This document shows, one piece after another, positions 32,876-43,121 of a stretch of DNA of 64,000 nt. Under the pieces are notes generated by a model. It saw only the letters and a list, made by a program, of their open reading frames with translations. It did no database searches and had not been told where the DNA came from. Position numbers and translations under genes: made by a program. Every line of letters starts with the position of its first letter. Within the stretch, counting starts at the first letter, position 1. Location: assembly GCF_004117875.1 (NCBI RefSeq), contig NZ_RAHW01000003.1, positions 372,001-436,000 of the forward strand. Reading direction: 5' to 3'. Source of the DNA: Geomonas oryzae. GTDB lineage: Bacteria > Desulfobacterota > Desulfuromonadia > Geobacterales > Geobacteraceae.

Positions 32876-35394
32876 CGGCCGCACCTCTGCATCAGCGCGT
32901 CCGTTCCTACTCCCGGCTATCGGTCGGGAGCGCAGTACTACTCTCCATCCTCGTCTGCACAACCGTCTACTGGCTCGACCTTCAACAAAGACACACCCTG
33001 CGCGCGGCCCTGACCGAAGTGGAAGACCTGCGCGAGGCCCGCATCGACCTCTGCAAGGGTTTCCTGCACCTGACGCTCGCCGGCCAGCCCGATTCCCCGT
33101 TCGGCCAAGCCGAGGGACTCGCCCTGCTGCGCCAGTCCATCTCCTCCCTGGACCGGGCCGCTATGCGGTTAGGCGCCGACCAGAAGGACGCCGCTGCTTC
33201 TTTCAACAACAGCGTCAGCAGATTCGAGACCATCCTGGAAAGATGGCAAAAAGGAGGAACGGCACGTGCCGCCCATGAGGTGGCGCTCAGGGTCTCCTTC
33301 CAGCAACTGGAGCTGCAGGCAAACGAAATAGATACCCTTTCGCAGAAAAGGCTTAGGGGGATATCACAGCAACTGGAACGCCGCTTCGGCTGGACGATTT
33401 TTGCGGCGGCGCTTTTTTTGTCCGCCCTGTGCGGTGTGGTGTACCAGGCCGGGCGGGCGCGAGATCGGCTGTACGCCTCCTCGCGCGAGAGCGAGAATCG
33501 CTTCCGCACCATCTTCGAGAGGACGACTTCTGGATACTCCTTGTCGACGACCGAGGAGGTGCTGCTGATGGTGAATGACGCTTTCGCCCAGATGCTCGGC
33601 TACGAGCCGGAGGAACTGCCGGGGCACCCGCTGTCCAGCTTCATGCATGCGGACGACTTCGCCCAGTTTCTGGAACAGCGACGGCTGACCGTCAGCGGCA
33701 AACAGGAGTCGTTCCGGTTTGAAGCCCGCTACCTGCACCGGGACGGTTCGGTCCTCTGGGGCATGGGAAGTTCCAGCTTGCTGAGGGACGCCGGCGGTGC
33801 CCCGCTCTATTTCATCACAAGCGTCATGGACATGACTGAACGCAGGAAAGCCGAACTCGCCCTCAGGGAAAGCGAGAGCAGACTGCGCTTCGCCTTGGAG
33901 GGAACCAACGACGGCCTGTGGGACATCGATATGGTGACCGGTGCGACATACCTGAGCCCCAGGGGGTGGGAGATCCTAGGCTACGCCCCGGGAGAAGGAG
34001 AACTGTTGCGGCCGGTGTGGACCGACATGCTGCACCCGGACGACCTACCACGCTCCCGTGAACTCTTGCAGGCGCACATGGAGGGCGAAACCGAGATCTT
34101 TGAAATGGAGCAGCGCCTTCTCACCAAGTCAGGGGACTGGAAATGGGTACTCACCAGAGGGAAGGTGGTGCTGCGTAACGAGTTGAACGCCGCGCTGCGG
34201 ATGACGGGAACCCACACCGACCTTACCGTCCAGAAGAAGCTGGAAGAGCAATTCCTGCAGGCGCAGAAAATGGAAGCGATCGGCAGGCTGGCTGGTGGCA
34301 TCGCCCATGATTTCAACAACATGCTGCTTGTCATCATCGGGTTCGCAGAAATGTCCTTGCACGAACTGGGCGAAGGGAGGCAAACGGTATCGAGCATGCT
34401 GAACGAGATCGTCAAGGCTGCCGAGCGTTCGGCGAACCTGACCCAGCAACTCCTGGCGTTCGCCCGACGGCAGAAGGTTTCCCCGAAGGTGGTCGATCTT
34501 AACGATCAGATAGGCGACACCATCGCGATGCTCAAGCGCCTGATCGGAGAAGAGACCGAACTGGTGTGGCTCCCGCAAAAAGAACTATGGCCGGTGCTCA
34601 TGGACCCGTCGCAGTTGAACCAGCTCCTTGCAAACCTCTGCGTCAACGCAAGGGATGCTTTAGCGGGCTCGGGCAAAGTGGTCATAGAGACCGCCAACAT
34701 CTCCCTCGACCGGACCTACTGCCAGGAACACCCGGACTTTCACCCTGGAGATTACGTGAGCCTCACGGTTACCGACAACGGCTGCGGGATGGAAAAGGAA
34801 ACTGTCGAGAGGATCTTCGAGCCGTTCTTCACGACGAAGGGGCCGGGGATGGGAACGGGGCTTGGGCTCTCCACCGTCTACGGCATAGTCAAGCAGAACC
34901 AGGGGACCATCCACGTGTACAGCGAGCCGGGCCAAGGTACCAGTTTCGCCATCTATCTGCAGCGCCATAGCGGAGAAGAGATGCCGGTCGGGGTAGAAGC
35001 AAGCGAGGAGCCCCCGCAGGGGAAAGAGGAGACGATTCTCGTAGTGGAAGATGAGCCGGAGATCCTGCGGATGACAACCGACATGCTCAAACTGCAGGGA
35101 TACCGCACTATCGCAGCGTCATCCCCTGAGGAGGCGCTCAACGCCGCTGAGCAGCACCCGGGGGAAATCGACCTGCTGTTAACCGATGTCATCATGCCAG
35201 GTATGAACGGTCGGGCGCTTGCCGACCGGTTGCTCGCGGCGCGGCCCGGTTTGAAATGCCTTTACATGTCCGGATACACCGCCGATGCGATCTCTCAGCA
35301 CGGGGTTCTCGACCCCGATGTGAAGTACATCCAGAAACCATTCAACATGAAGGCGCTGGCCCGCAAAGTAAGAGAAGTCCTGAGCGAACCGTAG
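32872..35394 (+). CDS. Transmembrane hybrid histidine kinase with two PAS domains and receiver
   Basis: An 840-residue membrane kinase. TM1 is about 19-37, a helical periplasmic region about 38-165, and TM2 about 167-190. PAS1 is about 205-325 and PAS2 about 330-450. HisKA has His in [15 protein letters not shown], HATPase has [19 protein letters not shown] and [13 protein letters not shown], and the receiver (about 720-838) has [19 protein letters not shown] and IQKPFN. It overlaps the SBP gene by 4 bases. The small helical periplasmic region lacks a ligand-binding fold, consistent with input from the SBP. No DNA-binding output is encoded next to it. Confidence 0.95.
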   Translation: MTAAPLHQRVRSYSRLSVGSAVLLSILVCTTVYWLDLQQRHTLRAALTEVEDLREARIDLCKGFLHLTLAGQPDSPFGQAEGLALLRQSISSLDRAAMRLGADQKDAAASFNNSVSRFETILERWQKGGTARAAHEVALRVSFQQLELQANEIDTLSQKRLRGISQQLERRFGWTIFAAALFLSALCGVVYQAGRARDRLYASSRESENRFRTIFERTTSGYSLSTTEEVLLMVNDAFAQMLGYEPEELPGHPLSSFMHADDFAQFLEQRRLTVSGKQESFRFEARYLHRDGSVLWGMGSSSLLRDAGGAPLYFITSVMDMTERRKAELALRESESRLRFALEGTNDGLWDIDMVTGATYLSPRGWEILGYAPGEGELLRPVWTDMLHPDDLPRSRELLQAHMEGETEIFEMEQRLLTKSGDWKWVLTRGKVVLRNELNAALRMTGTHTDLTVQKKLEEQFLQAQKMEAIGRLAGGIAHDFNNMLLVIIGFAEMSLHELGEGRQTVSSMLNEIVKAAERSANLTQQLLAFARRQKVSPKVVDLNDQIGDTIAMLKRLIGEETELVWLPQKELWPVLMDPSQLNQLLANLCVNARDALAGSGKVVIETANISLDRTYCQEHPDFHPGDYVSLTVTDNGCGMEKETVERIFEPFFTTKGPGMGTGLGLSTVYGIVKQNQGTIHVYSEPGQGTSFAIYLQRHSGEEMPVGVEASEEPPQGKEETILVVEDEPEILRMTTDMLKLQGYRTIAASSPEEALNAAEQHPGEIDLLLTDVIMPGMNGRALADRLLAARPGLKCLYMSGYTADAISQHGVLDPDVKYIQKPFNMKALARKVREVLSEP

Positions 35395-35410
35395 CCTTCC
35401 CAACGAAAAA

Positions 35411-35431
35411 AGGCAGCCTAACCGGCTGCCT
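35411..35431. terminator. Bidirectional terminator between hybrid kinase and SPOR gene
   Basis: Stem AGGCAGCC / GGCTGCCT with a 5-base loop, preceded by AAAAAA. It serves as a T-tract when read from the minus-strand gene. Confidence 0.8.
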
Positions 35432-35458
35432 CTCCTCGATCCGAACTCAAGTCGCGAC

Positions 35459-37693
35459 TTATCGCGGCCGCGGTACCACGACCGCCTTAACCCCCGCCTT
35501 TTCCAGTTCACCTGCACTTCTCGCAGCGGCGTCCTCGCTTTCGAAGGAACCGGCGGTAAGTTGCAAGGTCGGGACCTGAACCGACAGTTGCCTCAGCTCC
35601 GTCGTAATGCCGAAGCGAGCGAGGCGCACCTGTTCCTCGATGGCACTCGACTTGTCAAAGTAAGAGCCTGCGTAGAGGTTGAATTTACCCCGACGATCCT
35701 GAAGGATGAAAACGTCCGCCTTCGCCTTGCGCAGCTTCTGTATCATATGATCCGCCGCCTTCTTCTCGGTGTACTCGGCGACATGGATCCGGCTCATCTG
35801 TTCCTTTTTCCTTGAACCAGACACTACAACCGGTACCATTCCTGCTTTCCTGATCTTCTTTTTAATCTCGATCATGTCCCTTTTGAGGACGAAGGAGCCG
35901 AAATCGAGGGTGTAGCTCGCCGCTGCCGATCCGGTTCCAGCAACAGCCACCGGTGCGGCCACGGCAGCAGGAGGTGCTGAAGGAGGCTCCGGAATGGCTG
36001 CCAAGGCAGGATCCTCCATGGGGACTGCAGGAGCCGCAGCCTTTGCTGCTTCCGCCTGGGCCATGGCCTCAGCCTTGGCAGCGGCTTCAACCTTAGCCTG
36101 CTCGGCTTTTGCCTGCTCGATCCTTGCCTGTTCCGCCTTCGCTGCAGCCTCGGCTTTTTCTTTCTCTATCCGGGCCTGTTCGGCCTTGGCAGCGGCTTCA
36201 GCCTTAGCCTTCTCGGCTTTCGCCTGCTCGATCCTTGCCTGCTCTGCCTTTGCAGCCGCCTCGGCTTTTGCTGCCGCTTCGGCTTTCTCTTTCTCAATTC
36301 TTGCCTGTTCGGCCTTGGCCGCTGCTTCAGCTTTGGCCGCAGCCTCAGCCTTGGCTTTCTCCGCTCTGGCCTGCTCGATCCTTGCCTGCTCTGCCTTGGC
36401 AACCGCCTCAGCCTTTGCAACCGCCTCAGCCTTTGCAGCCGCCTCAGCCTTTGCAGCCGCTTCGGCTTTTGCTGCCGCTTCGGCCTTCGCTGCCGCTTCG
36501 GCTTTTTCTTTCTCAATTCGCGCCTGTTCGGCCCTGGCCGCAGCTTCAGCTTTGGCCGCTGCTTCAGCCTTAGCCTTCTCGGCTTTCGCCTGTTCGATCC
36601 TTGCCTGTTCAGCCTTTGCAGCCGCCTCAGCCTTCGCTGCCGCATCGGCTTTCTCTTTCTCAATCCTTGCCTGTTCGGCCTTGGCCGCTGCTTCAGCTTT
36701 GGCAGCAGCCTCAGCCTTGGCTTTCTCCGCTTTGGCCTGTTCTATCCTTGCCTGTTCAGCCTTTGCAGCCGCCTCAGCCTTCGCTGCCGCTTCGGCTTTT
36801 TCTTTCTCAATTCGCGCCTGTTCGGCCCTGGCCGCAGCTTCAGCTTTGGCCGCTGCTTCAGCCTTGGCCTTCTCGGCTTTCGCCTGTTCGATCCTTGCCT
36901 GTTCAGCCTTTGCAGCCGCCTCAGCCTTCGCTGCCGCATCGGCTTTCTCTTTCTCAATCCTCGCCTGTTCAGCCTTGGCGGCCGCCTCAGCTTTTGCCGC
37001 CGCATCGGCTTTGGGTTTCTCGATCTTTGTCTGCTCCGCCTTGGCAGCCGCTTCGGCGCGGGCTTTCTCATACCTGGCCTGTTCCGCTTTGGCCACGGCT
37101 GCCTTTGCGGCGGCCTCAGCTTTAGCTTCAGCCTCAGCCCTTGCGTTATCGTCCCTTCTCTTTTCCGCCGGCACAAGAGCGCCAACGCCCAGAAGTGCTC
37201 CCTCGACCGGTGCTTTCAAGGAAGAGACGGCGACGGAAGCCGCTGGAACAGCAGGAACAGCTGATTTTGCCGCGCCGGTAGGCGATGACTGTACTTTGGC
37301 CACAGGCTTTGGAGCTTCCTGCGGCTCGGCAAGCCTCGGAGGCTCCTGCTGCGCCCTCTCTTGAACCAGCTTCAGGACATCAGGATCAAGCTTGTCGGCA
37401 GCCTTCGGGTAATCCTTGAGCAGCGTGTTAACAGTGCGGACGGCCTTATCGTCGCGCGAAGTCGCCGTGTAGCACTTCACCAGCATCAGGAGTACCTCCT
37501 CACGCTGGGGCGTCTTCGGGTATTTCTTCAGGATCCTTTCAAGCCAGGTCGAGGCGTAGTAGTAACCCTTTTCCTGGTAGTGGTTCTTCGCCTGGGCGAA
37601 CATCGCCGCCTCATCTGTTTCGGAAAAAGCAGCGGCAGGGAAAGTCAAACATGTCAGCACAACAGCCATTAAAAGAATGCGAACAGCGCTCAT
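35459..37693 (-). CDS. SPOR-domain protein with long Ala/Lys/Glu coiled-coil repeat
   Basis: A 744-residue exported protein. The signal peptide MSAVRILLMAVVLTCLTFPAAA precedes a TPR-like region (about 28-100: AKNHYQEKGYYYASTWLERILKKYP) and a Pro/Ala linker. About 370 residues of repeats follow (AEAAAKAEQARIEKEKAEAAAK and AEQARIEQAKAEKAK types), predicted as long helix like TolA. The C-terminal 150 residues look like one or two SPOR units (VPVVVSGSRKKEQMSRIHVAEYTEKKAADHM; KFNLYAGSYFDKSSAIEEQ; LQLTAGSFESEDAAA). SPOR domains bind denuded peptidoglycan at division sites. The coding DNA has a near-identical 294-bp period. Confidence 0.9.
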   Translation of the reverse strand: MSAVRILLMAVVLTCLTFPAAAFSETDEAAMFAQAKNHYQEKGYYYASTWLERILKKYPKTPQREEVLLMLVKCYTATSRDDKAVRTVNTLLKDYPKAADKLDPDVLKLVQERAQQEPPRLAEPQEAPKPVAKVQSSPTGAAKSAVPAVPAASVAVSSLKAPVEGALLGVGALVPAEKRRDDNARAEAEAKAEAAAKAAVAKAEQARYEKARAEAAAKAEQTKIEKPKADAAAKAEAAAKAEQARIEKEKADAAAKAEAAAKAEQARIEQAKAEKAKAEAAAKAEAAARAEQARIEKEKAEAAAKAEAAAKAEQARIEQAKAEKAKAEAAAKAEAAAKAEQARIEKEKADAAAKAEAAAKAEQARIEQAKAEKAKAEAAAKAEAAARAEQARIEKEKAEAAAKAEAAAKAEAAAKAEAAAKAEAVAKAEAVAKAEQARIEQARAEKAKAEAAAKAEAAAKAEQARIEKEKAEAAAKAEAAAKAEQARIEQAKAEKAKAEAAAKAEQARIEKEKAEAAAKAEQARIEQAKAEQAKVEAAAKAEAMAQAEAAKAAAPAVPMEDPALAAIPEPPSAPPAAVAAPVAVAGTGSAAASYTLDFGSFVLKRDMIEIKKKIRKAGMVPVVVSGSRKKEQMSRIHVAEYTEKKAADHMIQKLRKAKADVFILQDRRGKFNLYAGSYFDKSSAIEEQVRLARFGITTELRQLSVQVPTLQLTAGSFESEDAAARSAGELEKAGVKAVVVPRPR
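36487..37073 (-). repeat. 294-bp near-identical tandem repeat inside the SPOR gene
   Basis: Sequence from 36487 recurs from 36781, for example TCGCTGCCGCTTCGGC then TTTTTCTTTC and CAATTCGCGC. The shift is exactly 294 bases (98 codons), so frame is kept. Only scattered changes separate the copies I compared. Shorter related units extend over roughly 36030-37160. Confidence 0.85.
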
Positions 37694-37897
37694 TCAAGAC
37701 CTCACCTTGCAATAAATCTCTGGATATGCCCGAGTCTTAGACAGAAACCGGAAACCGCCATGAATTGGCGAAAGATTAATTTAGCGAAGAAATAAAGTCA
37801 AAGAATATTTATAAGGATTCTATGACAGAAGAGGTGTGGCGTATCCGGCCTGCACTCTCAAGGTGACACATCCGTTTCTTCCTGTAGAATCATCCTT

Positions 37898-38578
37898 ATG
37901 AGAGACATCGACTGCTGGCATGAAGAGGAGTTTCGCCGCCTGGCGACGGAAAAGGTGGTGCGGCTACTGGGCGACACTCCGACAGAAGCCAACCTGGCTG
38001 CCGCCGTTTCGGGTTGCGCCGAGGACGCCGAAGCGATCTGCAGCGACCGCCCCATGGCCTGCGCCGCGGGCTGTCCCTACTGCTGCGTCTTGAACGTCGC
38101 AGCATTGCTTCCGGAGGCGATGGCCATCGCACAACGGCTGGCAGAACAGACTCCTCCAAGGGAACTGGACGAACTGCGCCAACGACTTGCACAGCACCGC
38201 TCCTGGACCAGATGGATGGACGACGAAGAGCGGATACTGAAGAGGATGTCCTGCCCGCTGCTGGACCGATACGGCGCCTGCAGCGTTCATCCGGTGCGCC
38301 CGCTCGCCTGCCGCGCCATAACGTCTCTGGACAGCGAAAGCTGCCGCGAAGCATTCGCCCCGGTGGTAAGTGATGAAGACCGCCTTGTGCCTACCGACTT
38401 GTTACGCAAGGCGGCTTATGATGCCGCCTTCACCTCGCTTGCCGCGGGACTTCTTTCATGCGGTCTTGATGACCGCAGCATCGAACTCGGAACCGGGGTT
38501 ATAGCCTTTCTCGAACACCCGGAGTACCGGGAGCTGTTTCTAAAGGGAGGAAAGCTCCCGGAAGCCCTGTGGCGATAA
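37898..38578 (+). CDS. YkgJ/UPF0153-family cysteine-cluster protein (second copy)
   Basis: A 226-residue protein with the family Cys pattern ACAAGCPYCCVLN and CPLLDRYGACSVHPVRPLACR, plus extra cysteines (SCREAF, LLSCGLDD). It is longer than the copy at 5411-5923 and only distantly similar outside the Cys motifs. Metal or cluster binding is likely; function unknown. The upstream 37694-37897 stretch is AT-rich and probably holds both divergent promoters. Confidence 0.88.
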   Translation: MRDIDCWHEEEFRRLATEKVVRLLGDTPTEANLAAAVSGCAEDAEAICSDRPMACAAGCPYCCVLNVAALLPEAMAIAQRLAEQTPPRELDELRQRLAQHRSWTRWMDDEERILKRMSCPLLDRYGACSVHPVRPLACRAITSLDSESCREAFAPVVSDEDRLVPTDLLRKAAYDAAFTSLAAGLLSCGLDDRSIELGTGVIAFLEHPEYRELFLKGGKLPEALWR

Positions 38579-38581
38579 AAA

Positions 38582-38610
38582 AAGGGATCAGCCTTTCCGG
38601 CTGATCCCTT
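38582..38610. terminator. Bidirectional terminator between YkgJ and octaheme cytochrome genes
   Basis: Stem AAGGGATCAGCC / GGCTGATCCCTT with loop TTTCC, flanked by A- and T-rich bases. Confidence 0.88.
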
Positions 38611-38635
38611 ATCGTTTCCTTGCATATCTTGACGG

Positions 38636-40030
38636 CTAGCCGCGCGGGTCCTTCGGGTAACCGAGCCCCTTCCAGTCTATGCGTCCGTTCTCGCCGTGGC
38701 AGTGCCGGCACCGGATTGCCTTTTCCTTTGGTACCACCATGTGGTTCAGCGACCAGACCGTGGTTGTTTCCACCCAGCCGTACTTCCCACTGTAGGGAAG
38801 CCCGGCCGCCTTCATCCCCGCCTCGATCGCCTTGTTCCAGTCGAAGGTCGCCGAATAGGCCGTCTCACTGTCGGCCGGGCCGAAGATGTTGGGGACGGCT
38901 ATGATCCGGTTTTCCAGGTCATAAGGCTGTTTCGCCTTCAGCACCTTGAACGGGAAGATCTTCGACTGCGGATCGGAGCGGTCGCCGCGGGGGGCGGAAA
39001 GCCGCACCACCTTGCCGGGATCGATCTTGTCGCCCATGAGGACCCGCTCCACCGTGCCGTTGTACCACATGTAGGTCGGTACGAGGTCCTTGCCGAGCAC
39101 CAGCTCGCCGCGCGCCTTGTCGTAGATCTTCAAGGGATCTGCCCCCTCGGCGGCGCTCTTACCCGCGGCCGACCAGTCCCACGACAGCACCGTCGGGCTC
39201 CCCTTGGCGTAGGTCGGGATGTGGCAGGTCTGGCAGGCGACGCGTCTCATGTGTATGTTCAGGATCCTGATGGCATGGACGTCACCCTTGTGACAGTCGG
39301 TGCACCCCATGGCGCGGGGACCCGAGCCAGGCGAAACGGAAAGGGCCTCCCCCTTCACGTCGTGGTCGGGCGCTTTGTGGCAGGACTCGCAGGTGAGCCC
39401 CTTTGCCCCCATGTGCACGTCGTAGTCGCCGCTCGGGTTGGCAAGGGTCGAGTCGAGGTCGCCGTGCTTGTAGTTGTCGCCTCCGCCGCTGTAGAAGTGG
39501 CAGGCGCCGCACGCCGCACGCGAGGGACGCTCTATGGAACGCGCCGCGGCAAGGAGGTCGACCGGCTCCCACACCTTTCCCGGCGGGAATTCCTTTTTCT
39601 CCCCCTGGTAGACCGGGTGTCCAGATCCCAGCGGGAACTTCTTGTAGGCGCCGTTCGTCTCGTGACAGACGAGACAATCTATATTGTCGGTGTTGCCGAA
39701 ATCGAAGGTGTTGTCCTTCCACCCGTAACCGGCGTGGCAACTGGTGCATGCGGAAAGGTTGGACGGGACGGCGAGACAGAAGGAATTGCCGAGGGCGTTC
39801 TTCTTGCCGAAGTCGACGGTCTTGCCGTTGATCGTCTGCTTCTTGCCCCAGTTCCAGTGCACCGTCTGCATGATCTGTTTGGTCAGCTTGTCATGGCAAC
39901 CGGCGCAGGTCTTGGTCACCTCAGGGCCGCTCTTGAAAGGTTCGGAGAAGAACCGATGCGTCCCTTTCAACGAGGCATCCGAGGTGGAAGCACAGACCAG
40001 CACCAAAAGCAGCAGCAGGTATTTCCTCAT
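38636..40030 (-). CDS. Octaheme c-type cytochrome, tetrathionate-reductase (OTR) family
   Basis: A 464-residue exported multiheme cytochrome from ATG 40030; signal peptide MRKYLLLLLVLVCASTSDA. Eight CXXCH motifs appear in order: CAGCH, CTSCH, CLVCH, CGACH, CESCH, CTDCH, CQTCH and CRHCH. Size, spacing and segments such as THRFFSEPFKSGPEVTKTCAGCH and SLNHMVVPKEKAIRCRHCHGENGRIDW fit the OTR family, whose Shewanella member reduces tetrathionate, nitrite and hydroxylamine in vitro. The natural substrate here is unknown. No membrane quinol dehydrogenase gene adjoins it. The ribosome-binding site before ATG 40030 is only GGGG. Confidence 0.93.
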   Translation of the reverse strand: MRKYLLLLLVLVCASTSDASLKGTHRFFSEPFKSGPEVTKTCAGCHDKLTKQIMQTVHWNWGKKQTINGKTVDFGKKNALGNSFCLAVPSNLSACTSCHAGYGWKDNTFDFGNTDNIDCLVCHETNGAYKKFPLGSGHPVYQGEKKEFPPGKVWEPVDLLAAARSIERPSRAACGACHFYSGGGDNYKHGDLDSTLANPSGDYDVHMGAKGLTCESCHKAPDHDVKGEALSVSPGSGPRAMGCTDCHKGDVHAIRILNIHMRRVACQTCHIPTYAKGSPTVLSWDWSAAGKSAAEGADPLKIYDKARGELVLGKDLVPTYMWYNGTVERVLMGDKIDPGKVVRLSAPRGDRSDPQSKIFPFKVLKAKQPYDLENRIIAVPNIFGPADSETAYSATFDWNKAIEAGMKAAGLPYSGKYGWVETTTVWSLNHMVVPKEKAIRCRHCHGENGRIDWKGLGYPKDPRG

Positions 40031-40323
40031 GATGTATTGGACCCCGCGATCTGAATGATTGGCGACCCGCTCGCCCGAGGCATGCGGACGGTAAAGAACC
40101 GGGAACACATTATATTTGATGCCGGACGTAGTCAATGACAAATTGCGCCGCAAAGGTCATAAGCCGTGCAGAAGTGTCTTCCATCGTGACGGGGGTATCT
40201 GACAACGAAAACGTGCCTCCCCCTCTTTAAGCTGCACATCGCGCCGAAGCTGTTAAAATGTTCAACTTGTCGACAACGGCACCTTGTTACCAGTCATAGA
40301 CAGACAATAGGAGAAACAAAGTT

Positions 40324-42630
40324 ATGGCGGTGCTTGCAACAGTGTTAGGTCACCCTAGAATCGGTATAGCGCGGGATCTTAAAAAGGCGCTCGAGGCATA
40401 CTGGAGCGGCGCCACTCCTGCGGAGTCGCTCCTTGCCACGGCCCAGGAGATCCGCAGCCGTCACTGGCACTTCATGAAGGAAGCCGGGCTCGACCAGATT
40501 CCATGCAACGACTTCTCCCTCTACGACCATATGCTGGACATGGCGGTAACGGTGGGGGCGGTGCCGCCGCGCTTTGCCGGAATCGCCACGCCGCTGAACC
40601 GCTACTTCGCCATGGCGCGCGGCATCCAGGACCGCGGCGCGGGGATCGACCTTTCCCCGCTCGAGATGACCAAGTGGTTCGACACGAACTACCATTACAT
40701 CGTCCCGGAGCTAAACGCCGATCAGGCGTTCCGACTGGATCCAACGAAGATCATCGCGGAGCTCACCGAGGCACAGGCCCTGGGCATCGCGGCACGCCCC
40801 GTCATTCCGGGGCCGGTCACCTTCCTGAAGCTCTCCAAGTTCGCAGGAGAAGCCCCCGCGGGAAAGGACACGCTCGACCTACTGGAGCGCCTCCTGCCGG
40901 TCTATGAAGAGCTCTTCGCGCTGCTTGCCGGTCACGGCGTTTCATGGCTGCAACTGGACGAGCCCTGCCTCTGCTTCGACCTGGACAACAAAAGCCGGGA
41001 AGCCTATCGCTTGGCCCTTACCCGGCTAGGCGCCTGCCCGAAACGACCGGCGCTGTTGGTCGCCACCTACTTCGGCTCGATCGGTGACAACCTCTCCCTC
41101 GTCACGGCATCGGGATGCGAGGGGCTGCACATCGATCTCGTCCGCGCCCCTGCCGAACTCAATGCAGTGCTCGGCGCGCTCCCCACGCAGATGAAACTCT
41201 CCCTCGGCGTGGTGGACGGCCGCAACGTCTGGCGCTGCGATCTGGAGCAGGCGCACCGGACGGTCCGGCAGGCCGTTACGAAGCTGGGAAGCGAGCGCGT
41301 CATGGTCGCCACCTCATGCTCGCTGCTCCACGTTCCGGTCGATCTGGATGCGGAAATGAAGCTCGACCCGGAGCTTAAGAGCTGGATGGCCTTCGCGACG
41401 CAGAAGGTGGCCGAGGTCCGCGCCTTGGCCGACGCGGCGGAAGGCGAAATACCGGATGACGCTTTCTGGGGGCAGGCCTCGTCGGCGCTGGCAAGAAGGC
41501 GCGCGGCGGCGGCGACCTCCAACCCGGAAGTCAGGCGCCGGGCCGAACAGGTGACCGCGGGGATGCTGCGGCGCACCTCCCCGTTCACCGATCGAATCGC
41601 CCGTCAGAAGGAACATTTCGGCCTGCCGCTTCTCCCCACCACCACCATAGGCTCCTTCCCGCAGTCAAAACAGGTGCGCGAAGCGCGGTCCAAATGGCGC
41701 AGCGGCGCCCTCGACGGCGAAGGGTACGACGCCTTTTTGAAGGAAGAGATCAGGCTTTGCGTGGAGAAGCAGGAAAAGCTCGGGCTCGACGTGCTGGTAC
41801 ACGGGGAGTTCGAGCGCACCGACATGGTGGAATACTTCGGAGAGCAGTTGGAAGGGTTCGCCTTCACGCAAAACGGCTGGGTGCAGAGTTACGGCTCGCG
41901 CTGCGTGAAACCGCCGGTGCTCTTCGGCGACGTGGCGCGCCCCCGCCCGATGACCGTCGACTGGAGCCGCTACGCCCAGTCACTGAGCGGGCGGCCGGTG
42001 AAAGGGATGCTCACCGGCCCGGTAACCATCCTGCAGTGGTCCTTCGTGCGCAACGACCAGCCCCGCTCGGAGACCTGCCGGCAGATCGCCCTGGCGCTGC
42101 GCGACGAGGTGGCCGACCTGGAACAGGCCGGGATCGCGATGATCCAGGTGGACGAGCCTGCCATCCGGGAGGGGCTGCCGCTTAGGCGCGGCGAGTGGAC
42201 CGCCTACCTCGAGTGGGCGGTGGAGGCCTTCCGCCTCGCCACCTCCGGGGTGAGGGACGAGACCCAGATCCACACCCATATGTGCTACTCGGAGTTCGGC
42301 GACATCCTCGCCTCCATCGTCGCCATGGATGCCGACGTTCTCTCCATCGAGTCTTCCCGCTCACGGATGGAGCTCCTGGGGAACTTCCGGCAGCAGGGGT
42401 ATCCAAACGACGTCGGCCCCGGCATCTACGACATCCACTCCCCGCGCGTCCCCTCCGTCGAGGAGATGGCTGCGCTGCTGGAGCTTGCCTGCGAGGTCCT
42501 TCCGGTGGAACGGCTCTGGGTCAACCCGGACTGCGGGCTTAAGACCCGCGGCTGGCCCGAGATCGAGGCGTCACTTGCCAACATGGTGCATGCCGCACGA
42601 CGGCTCCGCTTTCAGCACGCGGCAGGCTAG
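40324..42630 (+). CDS. metE: Cobalamin-independent methionine synthase
   Basis: Transfers methyl from 5-methyltetrahydropteroyl-triglutamate to homocysteine; 768 residues, usual length. The N-terminal half begins [27 protein letters not shown] and has the duplicated barrel typical of MetE. The C-terminal barrel has [17 protein letters not shown] and [18 protein letters not shown]. The zinc site is His and Cys in [13 protein letters not shown], Glu near [12 protein letters not shown] and Cys in [17 protein letters not shown] lies 12 bases before the ATG. I see no cobalamin or SAM riboswitch in the 170-base leader; a TTGTCGACAA palindrome is at 40267-40276. Confidence 0.97.
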   Translation: MAVLATVLGHPRIGIARDLKKALEAYWSGATPAESLLATAQEIRSRHWHFMKEAGLDQIPCNDFSLYDHMLDMAVTVGAVPPRFAGIATPLNRYFAMARGIQDRGAGIDLSPLEMTKWFDTNYHYIVPELNADQAFRLDPTKIIAELTEAQALGIAARPVIPGPVTFLKLSKFAGEAPAGKDTLDLLERLLPVYEELFALLAGHGVSWLQLDEPCLCFDLDNKSREAYRLALTRLGACPKRPALLVATYFGSIGDNLSLVTASGCEGLHIDLVRAPAELNAVLGALPTQMKLSLGVVDGRNVWRCDLEQAHRTVRQAVTKLGSERVMVATSCSLLHVPVDLDAEMKLDPELKSWMAFATQKVAEVRALADAAEGEIPDDAFWGQASSALARRRAAAATSNPEVRRRAEQVTAGMLRRTSPFTDRIARQKEHFGLPLLPTTTIGSFPQSKQVREARSKWRSGALDGEGYDAFLKEEIRLCVEKQEKLGLDVLVHGEFERTDMVEYFGEQLEGFAFTQNGWVQSYGSRCVKPPVLFGDVARPRPMTVDWSRYAQSLSGRPVKGMLTGPVTILQWSFVRNDQPRSETCRQIALALRDEVADLEQAGIAMIQVDEPAIREGLPLRRGEWTAYLEWAVEAFRLATSGVRDETQIHTHMCYSEFGDILASIVAMDADVLSIESSRSRMELLGNFRQQGYPNDVGPGIYDIHSPRVPSVEEMAALLELACEVLPVERLWVNPDCGLKTRGWPEIEASLANMVHAARRLRFQHAAG

Positions 42631-42665
42631 CCCGACCAACCTGCCCGCACCACATCTATGAAAAA

Positions 42666-42691
42666 GAGGGATCAGCCATGGCTGATCCCTC
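42666..42691. terminator. Terminator after metE
   Basis: A perfect 26-base palindrome with arms GAGGGATCAGCCA / TGGCTGATCCCTC, followed by TCCTTTTTT. It is preceded by AAAAA, so it can also serve the convergent small gene. Confidence 0.92.
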
Positions 42692-42743
42692 TCCTTTTTT
42701 CCCGCTTTACCGTAGGCCGCGAAAAACTTTCCGCGTTAGTCAC

Positions 42744-43001
42744 CTACGAGGCATTTTTTCTTCCCGCCCGTTTTTTCACCTTGACGGCCTCCGCCTCCGC
42801 TTTGGGCACAACCGGCGGAAGGGGCTTAAAGGAGGACGCCTCGGCCGGCATCAGTTTGGCGAAATGGGAACACGAGATCTTCCTCACGCCCCCGTCGTTG
42901 AAATGAATTGAGGCCCACTGCGTGGTGACCTCGACAACCTTACCCGAGCCCCACTCGACAGCCGCGCAATGGCTCACTACATCCCCACGCTTGATGGACA
43001 T
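42744..43001 (-). CDS. Small DUF3553-like protein
   Basis: An 85-residue protein from ATG 43001 (MSIKRGDVVSHCAAVEWGSGKVVEV), 6 bases after AGGGGAAA. The N-terminal 50 residues resemble the DUF3553 beta-barrel (GDVV..... EWG.GKV......V.FNDGG.RKI) found in small proteins and near UvrD-type helicases; a nucleic-acid role is possible but unproven. The tail is Ala/Lys-rich and basic (KAEAEAVKVKKRAGRK), which would favour nucleic-acid contact. Confidence 0.7.
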   Translation of the reverse strand: MSIKRGDVVSHCAAVEWGSGKVVEVTTQWASIHFNDGGVRKISCSHFAKLMPAEASSFKPLPPVVPKAEAEAVKVKKRAGRKNAS

Positions 43002-43061
43002 CTCTTTCCCCTATTGGTTGGCAGCGTGAACTTAATATCCGGCATGGCAGGCTTGAAACAA

Positions 43062-43094
43062 AAATGGCCCCAGATTGAAACCGTAGGGCCATTT
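43062..43094 (-). terminator. Terminator of the cold-shock gene
   Basis: Stem AAATGGCCC / GGGCCATTT around a 15-base loop, with a T-tract when read on the minus strand. Confidence 0.8.
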
Positions 43095-43121
43095 CCTTTT
43101 GTGGATGCGGAGTTGTTGCGG

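Noticed and set aside
35994-37364. 456-residue plus-strand Ala/Ser/Leu-rich open frame
   Set aside because: It is the reverse of the repeat-rich SPOR gene, which has a signal peptide and SPOR units.
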